From: Schizochytrium sp. TIO01
Taxonomy: Eukaryota > Sar > Bigyra > Thraustochytrida > Thraustochytriidae
DNA: 64,000 nucleotides
NCBI GenBank assembly: GCA_004764695.1
Contig: SMSO01000031.1
Location: 1,721,048-1,785,047, forward strand
Reading direction: 5' to 3'
Below, one piece after another: positions 17,487 through 27,600 of the stretch (its first letter is position 1; each line of letters starts with the position of its first letter). A program made the translations under genes and the position numbers. The notes beneath the pieces were generated by a model. That model saw only the letters and a program-made list of their open reading frames with translations. It ran no database searches and was not told where the DNA came from.

Positions 17487-18365
17487 ATGTGGAAGGTGCA
17501 TTGGATCATTGGTGGTTCTTCTTGTGGAATTGGTTTAGTCGCGTTAATTATTGGTCAAGTTTTCGTTAATTCTTCCATAACGCTCATTTGGGGAATCTAC
17601 TACCAGCTCAATAGAGAAATCAATCAAGGCGATGCTCTGATGAGATCAGTGGTTAGCAATTTCCAAAGCCCGTGTGCCTTATTTGAAAACAACACCATGG
17701 CATGTTGGGGAATATCTAGCTACAGTCGATTTGGCACAACGTATGCAGACACGCGCAACTTTTTAACATCTCCTGCAATGATTGACATCGGCTTTGACGG
17801 TGTTGGCATTGCCAAGCTTACCACTAATGAATACGCCAGCTTCGTTGTGTTGGACGCGGACAGTGTTGTCTACAGCACGGGAGTTAACTTCAATAAAACG
17901 ATCACGCCAGAATACACTGATGAAGTTCTTCTATGAATCCCGGCCGAGACTTCAGGGAATGAAAATGTTAACTTGTGGTATGTCAAACGCTACACTATGT
18001 ATGTCAAGAAGCGCGGGTCTGGGGAAGTTTACTGCAAAAGCCTCAGTACTTATGCACTATTTGGCTCGTCCAGTACAGCTAATCATTACACTGGATTTAC
18101 TCTGGCGCCTTACTTGCAGGATGCACGGATGGTGGTGGGTAATGAAGAATATACCCTCGTCATGTATGTTAACGGCACCGTTGCTGCCTTTGGCCGAAAC
18201 TACTACAAGCATCTCCAGGATTCGGATGATACTATTGTTAAGGCGCCTCAGGTTTATGACGAACTGTATTGTTTCCCCAAGAACGTCCCAGAAGCTTACT
18301 TGAAGTACAAGGCTCTCTTGAGCCGCTTAGAATGTACAATTCAGTTTAAATATATTGCGCTCTAA
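17487..18365 (+). pseudogene. RCC1-like membrane-anchored gene interrupted by one in-frame TGA
   Basis: One frame runs 293 codons from ATG 17487 to TAA 18363-18365, broken once by TGA at 17934-17936. Both sides continue in the same frame (17487 and 17973 differ by 486 nt, a multiple of 3). The first about 35 residues form a hydrophobic anchor (WIIGGSSCGIGLVALIIGQ). The remainder has weakly repeating units with G-T-V/W-G spacing, such as CALFENNTMACWG, FVVLDADSVVYSTG and YTLVMYVNGTVAAFGRN, which resemble RCC1/BLIP-II propeller blades. At fewer than seven blades it would be short. The TGA may be a fresh nonsense mutation, a sequencing error, or part of a short intron; TGA is an ordinary stop in neighbouring genes. 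Confidence 0.5.
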
Positions 18366-19638
18366 TGAAATAACGACTCATTGGACCTCCAGAATCAAAG
18401 CATCAATCGAGCAGATATGTATTATTTCATCAAAACGAACAATCTCAAAACTCAATTCTTGAAAAGTTAAGACCTCCATTTCGTACAAACCGAATAATAA
18501 TCACAAAAAGAAAAGAAAAGCAAAACAGAGATTCTGCGTGCTTAAGGTGGATAACATATTTCGAATAGTATCTAAATATGGTGAAAATCATCGTGTACAT
18601 GGGTTTGTGATATTCATATCAAGGACTTGTTTAAGTGTGCCGGGCTTCCCATTAAGTTTTGCCCTGCTAACCCCCGAAATTGTGAGTAGCTATAGGAGAC
18701 AGGATTGGGCGGTCCCAGACTGTGACATTAAAAAAAGAAGTAAAACGAACGTCCACATATATAGTCTAGAAAGAAATATAAAATTTAATCCCCCTACGAA
18801 TAGAAGAAAACCTGAGCTTGTATGACAGCTTTGCCTAGTTGTGCCAATACTTACTTCTCAACATACGCAACAAACGTTTTTATCCCGTGCTTTAACAAAC
18901 TGGCTGCTGATGAAAACAATCAGTTTCGAGATGTGTTGGAGACGGAAAGAGTGACCACGTCTTGAATAAGCTAGTCGATGGTACTCCGCCATGGGATCAA
19001 TATTTTCAACAATCTTCTGAGGCTTTACATTCTGCCGTTTTTTTTCTTTTCTTCTAATTGTGAAAAACCTCCATGTCTATGAATAGCACATTCGCAAATT
19101 AAAATAATACTTGTCTTGCTCAAAAGAAGTAACATTTTCGCAAACACGTGACTGTCTAGGTTCATCGACATCGAAACGACGGAGCGTTTGCGTCTTTGCT
19201 AAAAAAAAATTAACTCAACAATTTCATATTCGCTATGCATAAATAGAATTTGCAAGAATGTGTTCATGACTCCGCAATCTCCATAATTCAATTGTGGTCA
19301 ATCGCAAATGTTCGGTGCTAGAATTGCCCCTTGCATAGCGTTAGTATCATACCTCCAGGAAAGCACGCAGCCAATTGCAAGATATCTTCTCTGCCATACG
19401 CCTTGACGAGACCACTGGTATTCCATGTGAAAGCGAAGAGCCTTAGTTGTGCAGGGCCATTATGAAATCTCATTCTGAGCCATTCATAGTGAATTATTAC
19501 TAACCTTTTTCGATAATCTGCGTTTGGCAGAACATACCTCCCCCCTGTTATTAGGTTCTCCAGGAGTGTCCAGATCTAAATGCGATTTGTAAGATTGGTC
19601 TTCCAAAGACAAAGCATTTTCGTCGCATTTGGAAAGCG
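18366..19638. other. Intergenic, no recognisable gene
   Basis: AT-rich sequence with short frames only (a 95-codon frame at 18538-18825 has no domain). No RNA gene, repeat or mobile element was recognised. Confidence 0.5.
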
Positions 19639-19956
19639 TCAACATGCTCCCTCTTTTTTAGCGAACTTATGCAAGAATTGCTTCTTGCTTGTGCAAGCCC
19701 GTGCTTCATGGGTATTGATTATATGTTCGTATTGCCATCCATCTCGCTTCGACTTGAAGTTGCTTACATACAGTTGGACTTGTTCTTCGAAGGGCTTTTT
19801 GAGGGATGCAATGTACATAACTTGCAAGTCATTGAAAATCTTTAGACATTCAAGCCTTGCAGGCGAGAGCCTAGGCCTAACAACTGTCCCATTGTATTCA
19901 CATCTAAAAAATACCCTTGCCTCCTCAATCGGCTTCGTATTTGATTGCGATACCTA
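19639..19956 (-). pseudogene. Unassigned coding-like stretch, possibly a 3' exon
   Basis: About 105 codons are open on the minus strand after a TAG that could be the end of an acceptor (GATGTAG then GTATCGC), running to TGA at 19641-19639. The translation has ordinary protein composition (motifs FFRCEYNG, LKIFNDLQ, RDGWQYEHIINTHEA, HKFAKKEG) and is more protein-like than the 163-codon antisense frame. I do not recognise the family and find no upstream exon, so it may be a terminal exon or a remnant. Confidence 0.3.
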
Positions 19957-20934
19957 CATCGACCAAACCTTTGTAGGCAGCCAGCGGTGGCATCTGAAAA
20001 CATGCATCTTTGGCGAGGCTGCTGCAGTTGTGCTTGTCAGCACTCCTCATTGTCGTCGTGGCATTGTATAATACACGTGTCGACGGGGCGGACGAGCCAT
20101 AGCGCGCAAGCTCAGTTCCTGTCGGACTGAAGAAATCTGGCCCAGTCTCAGTTCTTTCTTATTTCCCCTTATCCATTCTTAGGCTGAACACGTGACTATA
20201 TTTATAGATAAATAAACAAATAAACAAATTAAAAAAAACTTCCTCAAGAACTAGCAGATGCACATAAGTACTACCTTTTTAGTTAGAGGTAACAGACTTT
20301 TAAAAAAAGTTTCAGGCCAAAACAATCACTCATCTCGGTTAATATCTTGAGGGAAGAAAAACAATTTTAAAAGGAGAAGTAAATACATACAAAAAAAGCA
20401 ATCATCATTGGGGCCAAGTTTAGGATGCTGAGACCGTGTTCTTGATTTACGAACCGCTGATAGGGGTAGCTTGATTGTTATTTGGCAGCGCGATCTAGTC
20501 AGCAATGGTTCATCGTAAGTGCTTTCGCCAATATGTGCTATACAGGTGCCGCCTTTAGCCATTCTTGCAGCATTAACAACCACACCATTACAACAAATTG
20601 TGTACCCAGTCTTTCAAATTAAGTACCAACGACGTAGGTAACGGTGCTTAGCAATTGTGTTCCTGGTAGGACAGGGCGGATCTAGAAGGCAACGCCTAAT
20701 AGAGAATATGCTTTTAAACAAAGCTCTGAGTGGATCTTGGATCGAGTGTATGCGCTTACTGGTGCTAGCGCATGAAGCGAAATTAGAGAACCACTCCTGA
20801 GCTGCGAGCAAAACCGAAATCGGTTTGCAGAATATATCTACACAAGAAATAAACTTGTCCTAAGTGTCTTGTAAATCTGAGTTTCAGCAACAGTTGCATT
20901 CCGAAATCGAGGAGTAGGAACTCTTGCCGTGAAC
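19957..20934. other. Intergenic, upstream of the FATP-like gene
   Basis: No gene recognised. The stretch should carry the promoter and leader of the acyl-CoA synthetase gene that starts at 20935. A minus-strand frame at 20326-20583 lacks identifiable features. Confidence 0.45.
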
Positions 20935-22863
20935 ATGGACTCGAGCGGGCTACTCAAGCTAGCAGCAGGTGCCGGTGCTGGGCTTGCTGCTGTTAAACTG
21001 CTCAACGAGAAGTACTTGCTATCGAATGATTTCCAGGTTCTGAAAAAGCTAGCCAAGCTCGGACATCTTGAAAAGCTTCCGCAAGATACTACTTTAGTAG
21101 ACCTTTGGGAAGAAAAGGTCGCAGCTACGCCCAATAAGGCTGCTCTCATTTTTGCAGAGAGCGGAGAGACGCTTAGTTTCCGCCAGGTTGATAACCTTGC
21201 CGGTTGTGTGGCGAAGTTGCTTCGGGATAAAGGACTGCAAGCGAACGATGTGGTTGCGCTCTTTGCGGATAATAGCCTTCCGTACATTTGGATTTACCTT
21301 GGCATTATGAAAGCTGGAATGATTGCAGCTCTCATAAATAGCAACAATAAGGCTAAGCCTCTACTTCATAGTCTTGATGTAGCATCCTGCCGGGCGTTGA
21401 TTTATGGTGCTGAGCTTGAGGAACCTCTTAAGGAAGTCGCTGACGAAATTGCTGAGCGTAACTATGTCTGTATGTACTCGTTTGACGACAACGTGCGTAA
21501 TATTCGTGCAGAGGGCTTCCTCCCGGGAGTACAACGCCTGGAGGATTGCCTCCCTTCCTCTCCTCCCCAGGCCACTCGGAATTGGAGATCTCATCTGCAC
21601 AAGCTTTCTCCCGTTGCCTACATTTACACCAGTGGCACAACGGGCCTACCTAAAGCCTGTGTGATGACAAGCTATCGTCTCATGACAATGGCGATGACAT
21701 TGAGTGTTTATGATGTCACTGGAAATGACATATCGTACACTTGCCTCCCGCTTTACCATTCAAGTGGAATGGGTCTCGGGTTTGGTAATGGGATCCACAA
21801 TGGGTGTACAGTGGTCATTTCTCGCAAATTTTCAGCGTCTCGTTTCTTCAAGCACTGCGCAGACTACAACGTCACCGCTGTACAATACATTGGCGAACTC
21901 TGCCGGTATCTTCTCAATACGCCCAAGTCTGAGAATGATAAGCGGCATCAAGTCCGCGTAGCAGTCGGCAACGGTCTCCGTCAAGAAATTTGGGTGCGTT
22001 TCCAGGAGCGCTTCAATGTACCCGAGATTGGAGAGTTTTATGGTGCCACTGAGGGAAATATTTCCTTTATGAACCACTGCAAAGGTGTTCTTGAAGGCGA
22101 CCTCTCTCGTGTTGGTGCTGTAGGTCGGATCGGCCCTCTTTTCACCAAGCTCATGAAATTTAAGATTGTGCGTCATGATGTAGAAAAAGAGGAGCCAGTG
22201 CGAGACACAGAGACTGGATTTTGTATTGAATGCGCTCCCGGGGAGCCGGGTGAACTCCTGGGTCTCATTGACCCAGGTCGATCCTCTGCTAAATTTGTTG
22301 GCTATACTTCCAAGGATGCTAGCAGTAAAAAGATTATGACAGATGTTTTTGTTAAAGGAGACGCTTACTTTCGCACTGGCGATTTAATGCGTCATAACCG
22401 AGACGGGTTCATGTATTTTGTGGACCGTGTAGGCGACACTTTTCGTTTCAAGGGTGAAAACGTCGCCACTGGCGAAGTCGCCCTTGTGGCAGGAACATTT
22501 CCGGGCATTATGGAGGCCAACATCTATGGTGTACAGATTCCTGGAAACATGGATGGTCGAGCATGCATGGCTGCAATGGTGCTTGACCAAGAAATGTCAG
22601 TCAATGCTATTGATTGGGCGTCGTTTTCTGACCATGTCCACAAATCTCTCGCGACATATGCCGTTCCTCATTTTGTTCGAATCCTGCCGAGTATGGATCT
22701 TACTGGGACATTTAAGCACCGTAAGGTTGATCTTGCCAAAGAAGGAATCGATCCTTCCTTGATCCACGACCCTATGGTTTACCTCGATACTACTTCGCGC
22801 CAATACAAGCCACTAACAACCGAAGCTTACGCAGATATCGTCTCTGGCAGAGCACGTCTCTAA
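20935..22863 (+). CDS. Fatty acid transport protein / very-long-chain acyl-CoA synthetase (SLC27 family)
   Basis: Single-exon, 642 residues. The start is the ATG at 20935 (MDSSGLLKLA); the frame opens six bases earlier only with GTG. An N-terminal hydrophobic stretch (about residues 5-22, Ala/Gly/Leu-rich) suggests a membrane anchor. The AMP-binding signature YIYTSGTTGLPK lies at 229-240. The family-specific motifs FYGATEGN and GDTFRFKGENVATGEV follow, with YFRTGDL as the conserved Asp loop. The length matches FATP proteins (about 620-660 residues). These enzymes activate long and very long fatty acids to acyl-CoA with ATP at ER, peroxisomal or plasma membranes and help drive uptake. Substrate choice cannot be read from the sequence. 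It stands alone, with the SYLF gene convergent on the right. Confidence 0.93.
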   Translation: MDSSGLLKLAAGAGAGLAAVKLLNEKYLLSNDFQVLKKLAKLGHLEKLPQDTTLVDLWEEKVAATPNKAALIFAESGETLSFRQVDNLAGCVAKLLRDKGLQANDVVALFADNSLPYIWIYLGIMKAGMIAALINSNNKAKPLLHSLDVASCRALIYGAELEEPLKEVADEIAERNYVCMYSFDDNVRNIRAEGFLPGVQRLEDCLPSSPPQATRNWRSHLHKLSPVAYIYTSGTTGLPKACVMTSYRLMTMAMTLSVYDVTGNDISYTCLPLYHSSGMGLGFGNGIHNGCTVVISRKFSASRFFKHCADYNVTAVQYIGELCRYLLNTPKSENDKRHQVRVAVGNGLRQEIWVRFQERFNVPEIGEFYGATEGNISFMNHCKGVLEGDLSRVGAVGRIGPLFTKLMKFKIVRHDVEKEEPVRDTETGFCIECAPGEPGELLGLIDPGRSSAKFVGYTSKDASSKKIMTDVFVKGDAYFRTGDLMRHNRDGFMYFVDRVGDTFRFKGENVATGEVALVAGTFPGIMEANIYGVQIPGNMDGRACMAAMVLDQEMSVNAIDWASFSDHVHKSLATYAVPHFVRILPSMDLTGTFKHRKVDLAKEGIDPSLIHDPMVYLDTTSRQYKPLTTEAYADIVSGRARL

Positions 22864-23207
22864 AAGGAGAATCTATTTGCAGAACTTTAACATTATCACA
22901 ACATTCAACCAAAGTAAATAAAGAATGTTATTTCTATCGACACAGCTGAGTTAAACAAAACAGCCTCGCCTTGAGGTGATAGGTCCGTGCTTTTTGTTTC
23001 AGTCCACACTTCTACGTGGACAAAACGTAAAAGTATTTACACTGTACATGTACCTTACACGGGCATTGGATAGGCAGGTTTAAACAACATCGATTCATGT
23101 ACTTTTAAAAATAACAAAGAAAATTAGTCATCTATTCTCGGATGTTCATACAGCAAGGCTACGCAGGGGTTCAAAAGTTCTTCTGAGGTTTCCCCTCAAT
23201 GAACCAT
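22864..23207. other. Short convergent intergenic region
   Basis: Lies between the stops of the FATP-like gene (plus) and the SYLF gene (minus). AATAAAG at 22917-22923 is a plausible polyadenylation signal for the former. Nothing else was recognised. Confidence 0.5.
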
Positions 23208-24644
23208 TTAGTTGGGGTGAGACCCATAGTCATAGTAAAACGTAAGACAGTACTTGGATACCTTGCCAATTTGCCCATCAGAAAGACGTTGGACAGTGAC
23301 ATAGTCCGAGTAAGGATATTCCATGCCCTTTGCTAAATCGCCATCTAGCAAAAATACTGGGTCGCCACGTCCAACTGCGATGATGTTATGCGCGAGCATG
23401 GCAGGATCTGACTCGTTGACGCTGTGATCTTTGGTGACCACAAGCTTGGTGGCACCGTAGGCCAGCGGGTTCTTGGATTTTGTAGCTTGCTGCTGAGAAA
23501 AGCTTTGCGAGAGAGGTGGCGGAGGATGTGGCGGAGCAGCTTGTGACTGCTGAGGTGTTTGAAGACGGTGATTGCTGGAGGAGGAAGATGGCTTGGGAGG
23601 AGGTGGGGGAGGAGGTGGCGGCGTTGCGCGGCTGGATGATGTACGACTCGAAGTCCTCTCCAATGAAGCATATGCCGATCCGCTGTAGTCACCTAGACCA
23701 ATAAGGTCTTCATTCGCACCCCAGCCATTTTGCGCACTGCTTGCTTTCCCATTCGCTAAAATGGGCTTGTTTGAATTCATATCCAAGGCCCCAGTCAGTA
23801 AACCCTTGCCATTAGCTGCCATGGCTTGCTCTTCATTTGTCATACGGCGAGCAAGGCGGGTTGAGCTCGATCCAGTGCCAGTAGCTTCCATCGCAAGACG
23901 GCGTGCCTCTGTAAGATCATCGTTGTCACGGCCACCAAGAGGCTCATCCCATTCGTCAGATTCCTGCGAAAGCAATGCAATGTTGTTGCGAACATCGTCA
24001 AGACCATCGTCAAAACGCCGCCCTGCACAAAGATTGTTGAGAACGTGATGCAGGGTCGCAATCCACTCTGCCTTGATGCCAGAAGGAACTGGCACCTCGC
24101 CTTGCACAATATTGCGCAAGTGTGCATGTCGTGTACCATAGAAACCGCGGTTGTCCGTGGATCGTGAGATTAGAAGGGCTCCCTCTAGTGAAATGCCAAC
24201 GAAGAGACCCTGACTCATGCTATATGAAAAACAGCCGACAAAGCCCTTGCCGGAAAGGCCAAGCTCTGCTTTTACAGTACGTCCTAGTGGCCCAGCAGAA
24301 ATAGCGTAGTCCCCACCCAGCTTGAGTTGGCCGTGTGATTCAAAAGCCCGCACGGAGCTCTCATCGTTGAGGACAATTACAATGTCAGCTTTCTGGCCTC
24401 CAGCCTGTAGCCCAACTCCGACACTGGTCATCACAATCGATGCAGGAGGACTCCATCGGTTGTTAGAAAGACGCTTCATGAAAATTCCCGTACCAAGGGT
24501 ACCGCTAAACAGCCACGCGCCTTTAATCTGTGTCATGAAGACAATGCCACGAGCATAATGCAAAACCTCCATTGGAATGATTCCTTCTCGGTCTGAGCGG
24601 CGCAGCACCTTAATGCTGCGCTGTACTTGACCTTTCATATTCAT
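23208..24644 (-). CDS. SYLF (Ysc84/SH3YL1-type) protein with proline-rich linker and C-terminal SH3-like domain
   Basis: 478 residues from ATG 24644 (MNMKGQVQRS). The frame continues 48 bp upstream, so a short extra N-terminal exon is possible. Residues about 1-200 match the SYLF/DUF500 lipid-binding domain: IPMEVLHYARGIVFMT, ASIVMTSVGVGLQAGGQ, GGDYAISAGPLGR and SQGLFVGISLEG occur in family order. A low-complexity Ser/Pro linker follows (PPPPPPPPPKP near 345 and PPHPPPPLSQ near 380). The last about 65 residues (IIAVGRGDPVFLLDGDL...VQRLSDGQIGKVSKYCL) look like an SH3-type fold. SYLF-SH3 proteins bind phosphoinositides and actin regulators at endocytic sites and ruffles. Here the SH3 is at the C-terminus, as in SH3YL1 and Ysc84. 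Role in this organism is inferred. Confidence 0.85.
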   Translation of the reverse strand: MNMKGQVQRSIKVLRRSDREGIIPMEVLHYARGIVFMTQIKGAWLFSGTLGTGIFMKRLSNNRWSPPASIVMTSVGVGLQAGGQKADIVIVLNDESSVRAFESHGQLKLGGDYAISAGPLGRTVKAELGLSGKGFVGCFSYSMSQGLFVGISLEGALLISRSTDNRGFYGTRHAHLRNIVQGEVPVPSGIKAEWIATLHHVLNNLCAGRRFDDGLDDVRNNIALLSQESDEWDEPLGGRDNDDLTEARRLAMEATGTGSSSTRLARRMTNEEQAMAANGKGLLTGALDMNSNKPILANGKASSAQNGWGANEDLIGLGDYSGSAYASLERTSSRTSSSRATPPPPPPPPPKPSSSSSNHRLQTPQQSQAAPPHPPPPLSQSFSQQQATKSKNPLAYGATKLVVTKDHSVNESDPAMLAHNIIAVGRGDPVFLLDGDLAKGMEYPYSDYVTVQRLSDGQIGKVSKYCLTFYYDYGSHPN

Positions 24645-27600
24645 GGTGCCTTTTCCAAATAATCCCCCCAGATGCTGGGAGAGCGCTTTCAAGTTGCTTG
24701 TGCAGAAGACAGAGAGTGTCTCTGTGTTACTAATTTAGCAACAAAAGCTCGGCAAAGGACGAACTTTTTGTAACAATCGAACCTTTACAAAACAAACTCC
24801 AGGTCCTGGATTCTCCTCAGGCCAGTCGTCAACACTCGGGTTATGCCTTACCCCGAACTGAAGCAAGTGCAACCAAAGGCTCAAAAGTAGTCAGCCCTGA
24901 TATATATGTATTTATACGAGAGCAAACACAAGCCTCCTACTGATTGCTAAGGAAACTTGTGTACCCTCAAGGAAAGAAGCCGAAGGGGGTGTGCCGCGGC
25001 CGGTCGGCTGCAATGATCCTTTGGACTAGCACGCTAGTAGGCCCAAAACGCGCCGCTCCTAAGCACCGAGAGCAGCGTCAGGCTTATGCAGAGAGGTTTC
25101 TCTGCTAGGTGATGCACGCCTCACAAACGAAAGGCGCCCAAGGCAGACAAGAGTTGAGTTTTCTATCTGATGCTTTGGATCTTTATGTTCACTAGGTTCC
25201 CCGTATTCCCAGATCAGTTCCACCCACATAATATATCCTTCTTCCCTCGTTTCGTGAAACGGTGGGTCCCAAAGGTTTAAATGAAGGAAGCGACTACTTT
25301 AAGGATTGTGATCTCCCTGGAGCAGTAAAGGGGACATTAATATCACCGGGTTAGTAAACTTTCTCTATGATATCAGCTTTTGCTCCCACAGAAGGTTTAT
25401 CCTGGCTGGTTTTAAACTTATTAGTTGAGGGCTGGTTACAACGTAATTTAATTCACAAGAAGTGAAAAAATACACTTTCACATGTTGGGCATTTCCGAGT
25501 AAACCTTTTTTTTGTTGAGTTTTATTCTCTTCAAAGTAAACGGAGACCACAAAATACTCTCCCTGTATGTCTCTCTAATTTCAGACAAAGTAATGTTGTC
25601 ATCATGGCTTTGTCGATTTAGCGCCATGTTTATTGAGCACCTATTATATACACGTACATGTTCGACAATAATCCGTCCAAGTTTTCCGCCAAGGAATTTC
25701 TCTCAAAGATCTCATTTTTTGATTAAGTCCACGAAAGATCTATGATAAGCAATTTTGCCCTAAAGCGAATCCCACAACTCGTCACACTTATTTTTATGCT
25801 AGCATCTGTAAACACAAAAGTGGTGAAAACTTTTTGAAAGTGCAAGAGGTTGCCGAGACAAGCACGCACACGGGGCAATCTTTACTCTCAAGTCCAGACC
25901 ATGGACACAAGGGGCCACCGAGGATGAGTTTCGCATTGTGGTTGCATTAAGTGCGGTCCAGATGTTACGATTTATTGGACCTCCAAATCTTTGGGATATT
26001 TAATGATTGATGTACTGGGTCCTAGACTCGCTCCCATGCTTTTAGATCCCTGCTTGTCAACAAATACGGATCTTTTTTATATGAGTAGTCCTCCTTAATA
26101 CTAGTCGCTGACCGAGAATTATGTAGATATTCCGTCTGGATTTTGAAGAATTTCACTACAATCAGATTTTACCACGATCTAAACGAATTCTGAGAGTAGA
26201 ATAGCAACAATGAAATTGTATAATGATGAAGGCTTAACCAAGAAAACGGTCAAGCCTTTGCGGGTAAAATGGAGGTTATTCTGCGAAATTGCCAATTCAA
26301 GGAGAGCCTAGATGCGCGCTTTCATGGGATCAATGAATTCCAAAGTCCTTTCCCACAGCTTTCCCCTTTCCGGTATTTGTAATTCTACCTTTTTTAATTT
26401 CACTCGCTTGAGGTACATTAAATCAATCATTTAATAAATCCTGGGATGCAGCGCGTGTCGAAGAGGGAGCGGTTTTTCGAATACTTTTAACTTACACAAG
26501 ATTTTCTTTAAATCGTCACACTCCAGTGCCTGGGTTTTCAGTTCAGCTCAGCGCTACTCATCAACCCTTCTTTTACTCTCTATACAAGAAAGCCTCGTTT
26601 TGTGAAAGCCGCGCAAACATGGAAACCAAAATCATTCGAGACTTGTTCAAATGTACCCACATTTTTGTGGTGTACCATTTGAGATTGACCCATTCACTTC
26701 TTCTCATAAAAAAAGGTATTTTTCAAACAGACAAAGACAGAAAGATGCAACCTATAATTTCTCGCTTTTTCTTTCTACTATCATCAGTCTCGCCGCTCAG
26801 CATCATCTCCTACGGAAACTACTGCACCACTCGCAGCCCTTTTACAATAGCCCTTTCATTGGCTGCTGATACTTGTTTGAGCACTTGTCCATTCCCAAAA
26901 TCGTATTTAAGGGATGATTTTATTGTCACGCGATTAGTTCAAAACACTCAAGTTGTACTAGTTAGTCACTATATTGTTTAACTATCATCTGCCCCCCCCC
27001 CCCCCTTCGTAGGCCTTGCATTGCTGATACAAGCTGGCCACCCCGGATCCCCGGATCCCAATCTCTCGGCAAATATTTTTGCCGGAACTAGTGAAGTGAC
27101 AGCAAAAACAAAACACGACACCATGCACCTTGGACGCTTGTACACGTCCCAGTCTTTGTTTCCATCTAAGATGGACTGAAATAGTGTGTCACTAGTTAAA
27201 CCTCTTTTCTAAGGTAGTACACTGACGCGGCAAATACTTTCAAAGGCATGCAATATACTGATGACAGCTTACTTGTCGGCAAATAAATAAGGCGTTGCAA
27301 TCTTGACTGAGCCGTGTTTTTTCTTTTGTATTCGGTGCTCCTCGAAGAATACAGAAGCATGATATCTGTTTGAGGAGCGAGACTCCGCACATCGCGAAAG
27401 AAGAAAAAATATTTTCAATTGCAAAAGAAAAAATAAGAAAAAGAGCATCTTTTAAACTCTTATTCTATGAAGTAGGCAGGCTGAATAGGTCCCAATGGAT
27501 ACAATTCACAATTGAAGAATTAGGAAACGAATGAAGTTGCCATAATCGCCCTCGTTGTACAAAGAGATTCGTCTGGACTATAGATATCTTCCCTTCTTTT

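Noticed and set aside
17487-18365. Alternative genetic code with TGA as sense codon
   Set aside because: TGA ends intact genes here (LRR-kinase at 16579), and another lone internal stop in the window is TAA, so local mutation or error is simpler.
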